A program made the position numbers and the translations under genes. A DNA stretch of 6,152 nt from contig JAURMJ010000263.1 of NCBI GenBank assembly GCA_030830765.1, forward strand, positions 1 to 6,152, read 5' to 3'. Positions 1 to 6,152 of this stretch are shown one piece after another. Under the pieces are notes generated by a model. That model was not told where the DNA came from, made no database searches, and saw only the letters and a list, made by a program, of their open reading frames with translations. Every line of letters starts with the position of its first letter. Position 1 is the stretch's first letter. This stretch comes from Quisquiliibacterium sp. (GTDB lineage: Bacteria > Pseudomonadota > Gammaproteobacteria > Burkholderiales > Burkholderiaceae_E).

Positions 1-151
1 CCGGAGCCTGAGGGTTGACCGAACCTGCGCGCGCGGCTTGTGCGTGGGCATCGATCGGAACCTGAGCAATCGCGATCAGCAGCGATGCCAGCGACAGCCA
101 ACGCAGCGTTTCCCCTCGGATTTGCGGGGCGAATCGGACAGGGATCGCCAT
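1..151 (-). CDS. N-terminal fragment of a predicted exported protein (partial, runs off the left edge)
   Basis: Read on the - strand from the ATG at 151, the frame stays open to the edge and gives 50 residues. The start MAIPVRFAPQIRGETLRW is basic. It is followed by a hydrophobic stretch (about residues 18-33, LSLASLLIAIAQVP) and then DAHAQA, which offers AxA-type signal peptidase I sites near residues 36-40. It therefore looks like a Sec-exported periplasmic or envelope protein. An in-frame ATG at 178 (MKPSIASGLM...) would add nine residues, and an in-frame stop lies just upstream of that. I chose 151 because a -10-like element at 185-193 would place the transcript start at about 178, leaving a short leader. 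Neither start has a good Shine-Dalgarno sequence. Genes beside cysS in related bacteria often encode peptidyl-prolyl isomerases or secreted repeat proteins, but too little remains here to name this one. Confidence 0.6.
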   Translation of the reverse strand, partial: MAIPVRFAPQIRGETLRWLSLASLLIAIAQVPIDAHAQAARAGSVNPQAP

Positions 152-160
152 CAGTCCCGA

Positions 161-169
161 TGCTATACT
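161..169 (+). promoter_or_regulatory. Extended -10 promoter element, probably for cysS and its operon
   Basis: TGCTATACT contains the TGn extension followed by TATACT, five of six matches to the sigma-70 -10 consensus TATAAT. Transcription would start near 176, giving a leader of about 79 bases before the cysS ATG. I see no good -35 at 16-18 bases. CGGACA at 135-140 is too far away (23-base spacer). Extended -10 promoters can work with a poor -35, so the call is plausible but rests on a motif read by eye. Confidence 0.45.
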
Positions 170-184
170 GGGTTTCATCACGCC

Positions 185-193
185 ATTCTAGCA
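185..193 (-). promoter_or_regulatory. Extended -10 promoter element reading left, probably for the exported-protein gene
   Basis: On the - strand this reads TGCTAGAAT: a TGn extension and TAGAAT, five of six matches to TATAAT. Transcription would start near 178 and reach the ATG at 151 after about 27 bases. No convincing -35 is seen. It faces the + strand element at 161-169, and the two share the same TGCTA head as an imperfect inverted repeat centred near 177. Confidence 0.4.
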
Positions 194-218
194 ATGGAGC
201 AGGGTGCGTTCGTGCCCA

Positions 219-246
219 CTGGTGCCGACCCCCTGGTGCCGATCCC
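219..246 (+). repeat. 14-bp tandem duplication in the cysS leader
   Basis: Two adjacent copies, CTGGTGCCGACCCC (219-232) and CTGGTGCCGATCCC (233-246), differ at one base. They end nine bases before the cysS start codon, where a ribosome binding site would normally sit. Neither copy contains a purine-rich Shine-Dalgarno sequence. It may be a simple slippage duplication, and no function can be assigned. Confidence 0.75.
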
Positions 247-254
247 GTTTCCCC

Positions 255-1658
255 ATGCTCCGAATCTATAACTCGCTGACTCGCCAAAAGCAGGACTTCG
301 TTCCGATCGAACCTGGTCGCATTCGTATGTACGTCTGCGGCATGACTGTCTATGACTACTGCCATGTCGGACATGCGCGGGTCATGGTCGTTTTCGATGC
401 CGTCCAACGCTGGTTGCGCGCCAGCGGCTGGCAACTGATCTATGTCCGTAACATCACCGATATCGACGACAAGATCATCCGCCGCGCGGTGGAAAATGGT
501 GAGACTGCGCGCTCGCTGACTGAGCGATTCATCGCGGCGATGCATGAGGATGCTGATGCACTTGGCGTGCAGCGCCCCGACCATGAACCCAGGGCGACCG
601 AGTATGTGCCGCAGATGCTTGATCTGATCGGTCTGCTCGAAAAGAATGGGTACGCCTATCGTGCTGCCGACGGGGATGTCAATTACACGGTTCGGCGCTT
701 TGACGGTTACGGCAAACTGTCTGGGAAGTCGCTTGATGATCTTCGGGCCGGGGAACGGGTCGCGGTGACCGATGCCAAGCAGGACCCGCTGGACTTCGTG
801 CTCTGGAAGGCTGCCAAGCCCGGAGAGCCCGACGAGGTCAAATGGTCCTCGGACTTCGGCGTCGGGCGGCCGGGCTGGCATATCGAATGCTCGGCCATGT
901 CGACCTCGCTGCTTGGCCGCACGATTGATATCCACGGGGGGGGAGCCGACCTGCAGTTCCCTCATCATGAGAATGAGATTGCCCAGAGCGAAGGCGCGAA
1001 CGGCTGCGAGTTTGTGCGCTACTGGATGCACAACGGCTTTGTGCGGGTCGACGACGAGAAAATGTCCAAATCGCTGGGCAATTTCTTCACGATCCGCGAG
1101 GTGCTGCGCAAGTTCGATCCGGAAGTGGTGCGTCTGTTCATCCTGCGGGCACACTATCGCAGCCCGCTCAATTACTCGGATTCCCACCTTGAAGATGCGC
1201 GTGCTTCCTTGCTGCGTCTGTACACCGCGCTGACGGATGGCTTCGAATTCGATCCCGACCCATCACGGATTGACTGGACCCATCCAGCTGCGAGCCGGTT
1301 TCGCGAGGCGATGGATGATGATTTCAACACGCCGGAAGCGCTTGCCGTGCTGTTCGAATTGGCTGGCGAGCTCAATCGCACGCGTGATGCGGGAACCGAG
1401 AACTTGCTGCGATCGATGGCGAGTCTGATCGGGCTGCTCGATAAATCCGTTTCTGATGTGCGTCAGGGTGGGCTGCTGGGTAGCGATTTTTCCGGGGCGC
1501 AAGGGGGAGAGGCCTGCATCGATGAAGCCATCGCCGCGCGGCTTGCAGCCCGCAAAGCCCGCAATTTCGCCGAGGCCGATCGGATCCGGGCCGAATTGCT
1601 TGAGCAAGGGATTGTTCTTGAAGACACGCCTCAGGGCACGATCTGGCGGCGGGCATGA
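255..1658 (+). CDS. cysS: Cysteinyl-tRNA synthetase (class I)
   Basis: This cytosolic enzyme activates cysteine with ATP and loads it on tRNA-Cys. It has 467 residues, close to E. coli CysS (461). The Rossmann catalytic domain carries the HIGH signature as HVGH at residues 37-40 and the KMSKS loop at 269-273. The four family zinc ligands, which select cysteine, align as C28 (in YVCGMTVYD), C212 (in HIECSAM), H237 and E241 (in HHENE). HGGGADL, the family's conserved glycine motif, precedes them. The C-terminal part holds the helical and anticodon-binding region, with a variable stretch around 400-425 and the usual ending ([10 protein letters not shown]). The start at 255 gives [12 protein letters not shown], matching the family N-terminus. 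An upstream GTG at 204 would add 17 residues the family lacks. No clear Shine-Dalgarno sequence precedes the start. It is the first gene of the operon, and its stop overlaps the next ATG as ATGA. Confidence 0.97.
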   Translation: MLRIYNSLTRQKQDFVPIEPGRIRMYVCGMTVYDYCHVGHARVMVVFDAVQRWLRASGWQLIYVRNITDIDDKIIRRAVENGETARSLTERFIAAMHEDADALGVQRPDHEPRATEYVPQMLDLIGLLEKNGYAYRAADGDVNYTVRRFDGYGKLSGKSLDDLRAGERVAVTDAKQDPLDFVLWKAAKPGEPDEVKWSSDFGVGRPGWHIECSAMSTSLLGRTIDIHGGGADLQFPHHENEIAQSEGANGCEFVRYWMHNGFVRVDDEKMSKSLGNFFTIREVLRKFDPEVVRLFILRAHYRSPLNYSDSHLEDARASLLRLYTALTDGFEFDPDPSRIDWTHPAASRFREAMDDDFNTPEALAVLFELAGELNRTRDAGTENLLRSMASLIGLLDKSVSDVRQGGLLGSDFSGAQGGEACIDEAIAARLAARKARNFAEADRIRAELLEQGIVLEDTPQGTIWRRA

Positions 1659-2677
1659 AACCGTTCTGGATTCATTCGGGGCTGGCGCTGCTCGAGGTCG
1701 ACGAGCACGGCGGTCTGCTGATTACAGACGATTTTCTACGGGCCTATCTGTATCGACCGGAGCTTGCGCTGGTCGAGGAGTCCTGCGCGGCTGAGCGCAG
1801 TCTGCATCAGGCGCTGCTCGATGCGCCGAGGCAGCATGTCCAGCCGGAACAGATCGATGCCATGCTCGATGCCGATGTTCGCGAGAACTGGCAATTGTTC
1901 CTGCGCCTGCGCCAACGTCTGCTGGATGCGCCGAATCTGCAGGCCGCCTACGTCAAGCTGTTTGCCGACGCGCAGACCTCTGGCCGTATTGATGTACCGC
2001 CTCTGTTTGCCGACCAGTTCGCGCAGATCATCGTCCACCATATCCTGGCCGATTGCGAGGATGGTCTGATGCTGCGCGTGGCTGAACTCTGGTTCCGGGA
2101 GCAGAAGGTCTCGCTCGATGAAGGGCGCGTGCTGCTTGCCGATCTTGAGACGATTGAGCAGCGTGTCGATGATCAGGGCCTGGGTAACATCGGGCGGCTT
2201 CTTGCGCAGGGCAACATCCGGGCCCGCGGTGTCGATTTCGAGATGCTCGACCAGACAAATGCCGATGAATACTTCGGTCGCGATGAGCAGCATGACTTCG
2301 CGCTCGAGATCACCTACGGTCGCAAATCCTCGCAACTGTTCGCTGACCTGCTTTGCCGCTGGATCGGGCATCTGATCGGAGTCGGCGTCAAGGTCAGACC
2401 ACTGACAGCGGTCGATGATGATCGCTGGCGCTGGCACGTTGGATTGGATGCGCAATCAAGCGTGCTTCTGGACAAGCTGTATCGCGGCGACGGACTGACC
2501 CCCGAGGAGCACAGCCGGATCCTGTTGCTTCTGCGCCTGGATTTCGATCAGATTTCCATGCAACAGTCGGATGTGGCTGGAAAGCCCGTCTACCTGGCGA
2601 TTGCGATGGACAGCGACGGCGTGTTGCGCATGAAGCCGCAGAACCTGCTGTTCAACCTGCCGCTTGCAAAACAGTAA
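1655..2677 (+). CDS. Conserved protein of unknown function, probably DUF6352 family
   Basis: This is a 340-residue soluble-looking protein with no signal peptide or membrane segment. I recognise the N-terminal pattern ([13 protein letters not shown], then [16 protein letters not shown] at about 22-37) as that of a proteobacterial family I believe is DUF6352. That name is from memory and no biochemical function is known to me. The chain is rich in acidic and leucine residues and looks mostly helical in its first half. Segments that look conserved-like are about 121-170 ([20 protein letters not shown], then a [13 protein letters not shown] helix) and [12 protein letters not shown] at about 258-269. 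No nucleotide-binding loop, metal-binding cluster or DNA-binding motif is obvious. The ATG overlaps the cysS stop by four bases (ATGA), implying translational coupling and co-expression with cysS. The glycosylase gene follows after nine bases. A link to tRNA charging or DNA repair is suggested only by position. Confidence 0.8.
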   Translation: MKPFWIHSGLALLEVDEHGGLLITDDFLRAYLYRPELALVEESCAAERSLHQALLDAPRQHVQPEQIDAMLDADVRENWQLFLRLRQRLLDAPNLQAAYVKLFADAQTSGRIDVPPLFADQFAQIIVHHILADCEDGLMLRVAELWFREQKVSLDEGRVLLADLETIEQRVDDQGLGNIGRLLAQGNIRARGVDFEMLDQTNADEYFGRDEQHDFALEITYGRKSSQLFADLLCRWIGHLIGVGVKVRPLTAVDDDRWRWHVGLDAQSSVLLDKLYRGDGLTPEEHSRILLLLRLDFDQISMQQSDVAGKPVYLAIAMDSDGVLRMKPQNLLFNLPLAKQ

Positions 2678-2686
2678 GCTGCTCTG

Positions 2687-3340
2687 ATGCCGTCAAGACC
2701 GCAGTTCTGGGACGAAGCCCGAGATGCGATTTCGGATGCGGATCCGACGATGAAGCGGGTGATTGATGCGTGTGGTGACGTTTCCCTGGAGCCCCGAGAA
2801 GATGCCTTTCTGACGCTCGCCCGTGCGATCGTGGGGCAGCAGATTTCGGTGAAGGCCGCTCAGACCATCTGGAACCGTGTCAGTGACAAGGCGCGGGAGA
2901 TGAGTCCGGCAAGACTGAGCCGGATGCGGATGAGCACGCTGACCGCCTGCGGTCTGTCGACGCGCAAGGCCGAATATCTGCGCGATCTGGCGCAGCGCTT
3001 CGACAAGGGCCTTCTTGATCCGTCGCTCTGGACGGAGCTCGATGATGACGCTGTCATCGCAGAGTTGATGCAGCTGCGTGGGATCGGCCGCTGGACAGCC
3101 GAGATGTTTTTGATATTCAATCTCGTCCGACCCGACGTGTTCCCGGTCGATGACATCGGTGTGCTTCGTGCCATTGCACTGAATTACCCTGAGGCACGCG
3201 ATGCGCAGTCGAAGGTAAAAGTTGGCAGCCAGCAGTCCAAGCACTCGGCAGCGCAGATTGCGCAGCGTTGGCGCCCATGGCGCAGCGTGGCAACCTGGTA
3301 CCTGTGGCGCAGCCTGGATCCGCTGCCCGTGGAATATTGA
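2687..3340 (+). CDS. alkA: DNA-3-methyladenine glycosylase II, HhH-GPD superfamily (AlkA/Mag1 type)
   Basis: This monofunctional base-excision-repair enzyme is expected to remove alkylated purines such as 3-methyladenine from DNA, leaving an abasic site. It has 217 residues and the short form with only the HhH-GPD core. It lacks the N-terminal domain of the 282-residue E. coli AlkA and the Ada regulatory domain. Visible motifs are the helix IVGQQIS (48-54), the helix-hairpin-helix [12 protein letters not shown] (130-141) and PVDDIGVLR with the expected catalytic Asp at 156. There is no C-terminal cysteine cluster, which argues against the iron-sulfur MutY/Nth branch. The ending [20 protein letters not shown] is typical of proteobacterial homologues. 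The stretch at about 172-190, rich in Ser, Gln and Lys, seems longer than I remember in relatives. The start has only weak ribosome-binding signals, nine bases after the previous stop, so coupling is likely. The gene symbol is by family; orthology to E. coli alkA is loose. Confidence 0.92.
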   Translation: MPSRPQFWDEARDAISDADPTMKRVIDACGDVSLEPREDAFLTLARAIVGQQISVKAAQTIWNRVSDKAREMSPARLSRMRMSTLTACGLSTRKAEYLRDLAQRFDKGLLDPSLWTELDDDAVIAELMQLRGIGRWTAEMFLIFNLVRPDVFPVDDIGVLRAIALNYPEARDAQSKVKVGSQQSKHSAAQIAQRWRPWRSVATWYLWRSLDPLPVEY

Positions 3341-3345
3341 TCGGC

Positions 3346-3349
3346 GGAG
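3346..3349 (+). promoter_or_regulatory. Ribosome binding site of accA
   Basis: GGAG lies five bases before the ATG at 3355, in the 14-base gap after the glycosylase stop. It is the clearest Shine-Dalgarno sequence in the window. It supports 3355 over the longer in-frame start at 3268, which lies inside the glycosylase gene. Confidence 0.75.
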
Positions 3350-3354
3350 ATTCG

Positions 3355-4320
3355 ATGAAAACCACATTTCTGGATTTCGAGAGCCAGATCGCTGATCTCG
3401 AAGAAAAAATTGACTCCTTGCGTTACGTGCAAGGCGAATCAGCGGTTGATATCGCTGATGAGATTGAGCGTTTACGCAAGAAGAGTCAGTCGCTGATCAA
3501 GGACACCTATGCGAAGCTGTCGCCCTGGCAGGTCGCGCAGGTGGCTCGGCATCCGCAGCGCCCGTACACGCTTGATTACCTGGCGTCGATCTTCACCGAC
3601 TTTCATGAAATGCATGGTGATCGCGCGTTCGCTGATGACCCCTCCATTGTGGGTGGCATGGCCCGCTTCAATGGTCACCCGGTGATGGTCATTGGTCACC
3701 AGAAAGGACGCGACACCAAGGAACGCGGCTATCGCAATTTCGGTATGCCGCGTCCCGAGGGGTATCGCAAGGCATTGCGGCTGATGAAGACCGCCGAGAA
3801 GTTCGGGATGCCGGTGTTCACTTTCGTCGATACCCCGGGTGCCTTCCCTGGGATCGGAGCTGAGGAGCGGGGACAGTCCGAGGCGATCGGTCGCAATCTT
3901 TACGAGATGTCCGCGCTGCGGGTGCCGATCATCACGACGATCATCGGAGAGGGCGGTTCCGGTGGTGCACTCGCAGTGGCTGTTTCCGACTGCACACTGA
4001 TGCTGCAGTACGCAATTTTGTCGGTGATTTCGCCAGAAGGCTGCGCCGCAATTTTGTGGAAAAGCGCAGACAAAGCGCCGGATGCCGCCGAGATCCTCGG
4101 GATCACCGCACAGCGCCTGAAGACGCTTGGGCTGGTCGATAAAATCATCAACGAACCGCTTGGCGGCGCGCATCGTGACCCGCAACAGATGTCGCAGCTG
4201 CTGCGCCGCGCGTTGGCAGATGCTCTTCGCCAGTTTCAAGACGTCAAGCCCGCAGAGCTGGTTGGGCAGCGACAGCAGCGCATCATGGCCTATGGCAAGT
4301 TCAAGGAGCTTGAGCGCTGA
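3355..4320 (+). CDS. accA: Acetyl-CoA carboxylase carboxyltransferase subunit alpha
   Basis: With AccD it forms the carboxyltransferase that moves the carboxyl group from biotin on AccB to acetyl-CoA, making malonyl-CoA, the committed step of fatty-acid synthesis. It has 321 residues, against 319 in E. coli. The N-terminal section (about 1-50) is charged and likely coiled-coil ([16 protein letters not shown]). [20 protein letters not shown] and the crotonase-like core follow. The glycine-rich segments [20 protein letters not shown] (from 159) and [15 protein letters not shown] (from 198) match the family's CoA- and carboxybiotin-binding region with its oxyanion-stabilising glycines. The zinc ribbon belongs to AccD, and accD is not in this window. 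The start at 3355 gives MKTTFLDFE, the usual beta-/gammaproteobacterial N-terminus, behind a good ribosome binding site. The last 29 bases overlap tilS. Confidence 0.97.
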   Translation: MKTTFLDFESQIADLEEKIDSLRYVQGESAVDIADEIERLRKKSQSLIKDTYAKLSPWQVAQVARHPQRPYTLDYLASIFTDFHEMHGDRAFADDPSIVGGMARFNGHPVMVIGHQKGRDTKERGYRNFGMPRPEGYRKALRLMKTAEKFGMPVFTFVDTPGAFPGIGAEERGQSEAIGRNLYEMSALRVPIITTIIGEGGSGGALAVAVSDCTLMLQYAILSVISPEGCAAILWKSADKAPDAAEILGITAQRLKTLGLVDKIINEPLGGAHRDPQQMSQLLRRALADALRQFQDVKPAELVGQRQQRIMAYGKFKELER

Positions 4321-5710
4321 TCTGAGCGCCGCAGTCGTTGCCGCGGTTGAGGGCAACGGGCCCTGGCTGGTCGGGCTGAGCGGCGGGCTTGATTCAAGCG
4401 TGCTGTTGCATGTGGCCTCTCATGCCTTGGGGGCCCATCGCGTTATCGCCGTGCACATCCATCATGGCCTGCAGCCGGTGGCTGATCAGTGGCCGGCGCA
4501 TTGCAAGGCACAGGCCGAGGCGCTGGATGTGCGATTCGAATGTGTTCGACTGCAAGGGGCGCCGCAGCGCGGCGAAAGCCTTGAGGCATGGGCACGCCAG
4601 CATCGATATGCAGCGCTGTGTGAGCGGGCCCGAACCCTGGGGGCTCATGCAATCCTGACAGCTCACCATGCGGACGATCAGCTTGAGACCATGTTGATGC
4701 GGCTTGCACGGGGGACTGGTCTGCACGGGCTGACGGCGATGAACGTGGCAAGCAGTCATGCCGGAGTGCCGCTGCTGCGGCCGTTTTTATCCCTCTCGCG
4801 TGATCATCTTCATCGATACGGGCTTGCTCATGATCTTGACTGGGTCGAAGACCCGAGCAATGCGGATCTGGCGAGAACGCGCAATACGATTCGCCATCGA
4901 GTACTGCCGCGACTCGAACGGGAGTATCCCGGGATCAGCGATCGGCTGCTTTCAGGCTTACCGGCTTTGCGTGAGTTGCGCGATCGGCAAGTCGCTCAGG
5001 CGCTGACTGATCTGGCATCGGCCAGGCTGGCCTCTGGACTTGATCGCGCTGTGCTCGGCGCGCTGTCGGCCGATCGCGTGACACTTGTTATCCGGGAATG
5101 GCTGCGCGAGCTCGGACTGCGGATGCCAAGCCGCGCGCGCGTCGCTCAGATGCTCGAGCAATTGGTGCTGGGGCAGGGGCCCCATGGGCGTGTTCTGCAT
5201 GAAGGGGTCATGCTGCTGCGGGACCGTGACTGGATTCGAGCACTCAGGCAGGATTCGCCCTGTTTCAACGCGCTCAGGCCCCTGGATCTGCTTTGGCAGG
5301 GGCAGGCTCGAATCACACCGGGTTCAGCCGCTGGCAGCCTCGTGTTCCGACCGCTTGCCCCAGGCTCGCCGGGCGGCATCAGTCGCCGTTGGCTGGCTGA
5401 AACTGGGCTGCAGCTGGTGCCGGGTGGGCGCACCAATATCCGGCTGCGGGTGCGTGCCTCGGGACCCTCGCGCACGCTCAAGAATCTGTATCAGGAGTGC
5501 GGTATTCCCGGATGGCAGCGCCCGTCGCTGCCGCTGCTCTTTGTTGGCCAGCGACTGTTGTTCGCCGCAGGGCTTGGCATGGATTGCAGCGCCGACTGGC
5601 CTCGGGACGGGGATTGCGTTCAGATTGGCTGGGAGCCCGTAGGCCCTGAAGCTGCGCCATGGCCACCCAGGTCTGGAGTCAGCCTGGCCAGCCTGCCAGC
5701 AAGCCCCTGA
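4292..5710 (+). CDS. tilS: tRNA(Ile)-lysidine synthase
   Basis: TilS uses ATP and lysine to convert cytidine 34 of tRNA-Ile(CAU) to lysidine, which makes the tRNA read AUA and accept isoleucine. The protein has 472 residues from the chosen start, somewhat longer than E. coli TilS (432). The N-type ATP PP-loop is SGGLDSS at residues 30-36. The family motifs [19 protein letters not shown] (from 125) and [17 protein letters not shown] (DPSN at 187-190) follow. The C-terminal domain carries a tRNA-binding-type segment, [16 protein letters not shown] (K397), and LPLLFVG. The ATG at 4292 lies inside the end of accA (29-base overlap) and gives a short, reasonable lead to the PP-loop. A TTG at 4310 is an alternative. 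The frame extends further upstream to 4127, but that would add 55 residues inside accA and is unlikely. AAGGAG at 4303-4308 lies after the chosen ATG. The C-terminal tail past about residue 450 is Pro/Ala-rich and overlaps the convergent hydrolase gene. Confidence 0.94.
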   Translation: MASSRSLSADLSAAVVAAVEGNGPWLVGLSGGLDSSVLLHVASHALGAHRVIAVHIHHGLQPVADQWPAHCKAQAEALDVRFECVRLQGAPQRGESLEAWARQHRYAALCERARTLGAHAILTAHHADDQLETMLMRLARGTGLHGLTAMNVASSHAGVPLLRPFLSLSRDHLHRYGLAHDLDWVEDPSNADLARTRNTIRHRVLPRLEREYPGISDRLLSGLPALRELRDRQVAQALTDLASARLASGLDRAVLGALSADRVTLVIREWLRELGLRMPSRARVAQMLEQLVLGQGPHGRVLHEGVMLLRDRDWIRALRQDSPCFNALRPLDLLWQGQARITPGSAAGSLVFRPLAPGSPGGISRRWLAETGLQLVPGGRTNIRLRVRASGPSRTLKNLYQECGIPGWQRPSLPLLFVGQRLLFAAGLGMDCSADWPRDGDCVQIGWEPVGPEAAPWPPRSGVSLASLPASP

Positions 5711-6152
5711 GGGCGGCAACAAAGGCCAGAGGCTGGTCGATCATCACATGATGGTCGGCATCGGGGATTTCGATCATCGGCGTGCCGGCCGGTGCGAGGC
5801 TGCGCGCGTAGTCGACGACAGGCGGCCCGAACAGGCTTGAACGGCCGCCCCAGATGAATGCAATCGGACAATTCGCATGGGCCAGGTCCTGCGTGGGGCT
5901 GCCCATTCGGTAACCGCGCCACATGAAGGGATCGAAGCTCCAGGTATAGCCGCCCGGACCGGCCTCGCTGGCTGCAACGACCCGCAGCGAGTGGCGCGCA
6001 ATATGGTCGGCGATATAAAGGTGCTCGCAGCCCTGGACCGGCATGAATCGGAAGCGCATCAGCGCTTCGTTGAACTCAGGGTAGATCTTCAGACTGCGGA
6101 AAGAGCGTTCATGGCGGGCCTGCTCAAACTGTTCACGCTGCGCGGGTGTTCG
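5679..6152 (-). CDS. Alpha/beta hydrolase, C-terminal portion (partial, runs off the right edge)
   Basis: On the - strand the frame is open from the right edge to a TGA at 5679-5681, giving 157 residues of a longer protein. The first ATG inside (6059) is not taken as the start, because coding-like sequence (for example RSFRSLKIYPEFNEAL) continues upstream. The sequence resembles the C-terminal half of alpha/beta-fold hydrolases: a cap-like segment, GGYTWSFDPFMWRGYR, then NCPIAFIWGGRSSLF (a late core strand), then [21 protein letters not shown], whose first His (codon 5751-5753) is the expected catalytic histidine. The nucleophile elbow (GxSxG) would lie beyond the edge and cannot be checked. 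The usual acidic residue after the WG strand is not seen (GGRSS). In relatives with a G-x-x-S pattern the acid may sit elsewhere. The substrate is unknown. It is convergent with tilS and overlaps it by 32 bases. Confidence 0.85.
   Translation of the reverse strand, partial: RTPAQREQFEQARHERSFRSLKIYPEFNEALMRFRFMPVQGCEHLYIADHIARHSLRVVAASEAGPGGYTWSFDPFMWRGYRMGSPTQDLAHANCPIAFIWGGRSSLFGPPVVDYARSLAPAGTPMIEIPDADHHVMIDQPLAFVAALRGLLAGWPG

Noticed and set aside
204..254. In-frame upstream extension of cysS from a GTG at 204
   Set aside because: It would add 17 residues rich in Pro, Arg and Cys that the family lacks. The ATG at 255 gives the standard CysS N-terminus.
176..254. T-box or other amino-acid-sensing riboswitch in the cysS leader
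   Set aside because: The leader is about 79 bases with no specifier stem, no T-box sequence and no terminator. T-boxes are also not expected in this type of proteobacterium.
1736..2455. Long reverse-strand open frame (239 codons) opposite the unknown protein
   Set aside because: It is a shadow of the + strand gene in GC-rich DNA. The + frame has the operon spacing and a recognisable family pattern, and the reverse product has no recognisable domain.
3252..3316. Repeated GGCGCAGC-like words near the end of the glycosylase gene
   Set aside because: They follow from the repeated Trp-Arg-Ser/Pro codons of the conserved WRPWRS...WRS ending, so protein sequence explains them.
2693..3367. Reverse-strand open frame (224 codons) opposite the glycosylase
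   Set aside because: The + strand HhH-GPD motifs are clear. The reverse product is low in information and shows no domain.
3472..4356. Long reverse-strand open frame (294 codons) opposite accA
   Set aside because: accA on the + strand is unambiguous. The reverse product is rich in His, Arg and Cys, with no family resemblance, as expected of a shadow frame.
5684..5699. Possible terminator hairpin (CTGGC, six-base loop, GCCAG) at the tilS/hydrolase junction
   Set aside because: The stem is only five pairs and no T tract follows on either strand. It also lies within coding sequence.
5743..5754. Short palindrome CATCACATGATG in the hydrolase gene
   Set aside because: It encodes the His-His-Val-Met segment of the catalytic region and is too short to suggest a separate function.

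Overview
The window is a GC-rich proteobacterial chromosome segment carrying a compact, ordinary housekeeping operon on the + strand, with a partial gene on the - strand at each end. The order cysS, (unknown protein), alkA-type glycosylase, accA, tilS, and the AccA N-terminus in particular, resemble betaproteobacterial genomes. That assignment is from memory of gene order and family sequences and was not tested by alignment.

Left edge (1-254): the first codons of a leftward gene for a predicted exported protein (signal peptide visible), then a short divergent control region. Two extended -10-like elements face each other here, one reading right toward cysS and one reading left toward the exported-protein gene. 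A 14-bp tandem duplication lies just before the cysS start.

Core (255-5710): five closely packed + strand genes. cysS (cysteinyl-tRNA synthetase) overlaps by 4 bases a 340-aa conserved protein of unknown function, probably the DUF6352 family. After 9 bases comes a 217-aa HhH-GPD 3-methyladenine DNA glycosylase, after 14 bases accA (acetyl-CoA carboxylase carboxyltransferase alpha), and then tilS (tRNA-Ile lysidine synthase), whose start lies inside the end of accA. The spacing strongly suggests one transcript with translational coupling. Functionally it mixes tRNA charging and tRNA modification (translation fidelity), base-excision repair and the first committed step of fatty-acid synthesis. 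These genes share growth-linked expression rather than one pathway.

Right edge (5679-6152): the 3' part of a leftward alpha/beta-hydrolase gene, convergent with tilS and overlapping its 3' end by 32 bases. I see no intrinsic terminator between them.

I found no RNA gene, CRISPR array, insertion sequence or prophage feature, and no convincing evidence of an undescribed multi-gene system. The points most worth a second look are the face-to-face promoter pair, the uncharacterised protein inside the operon, and the overlapping tail-to-tail gene ends.
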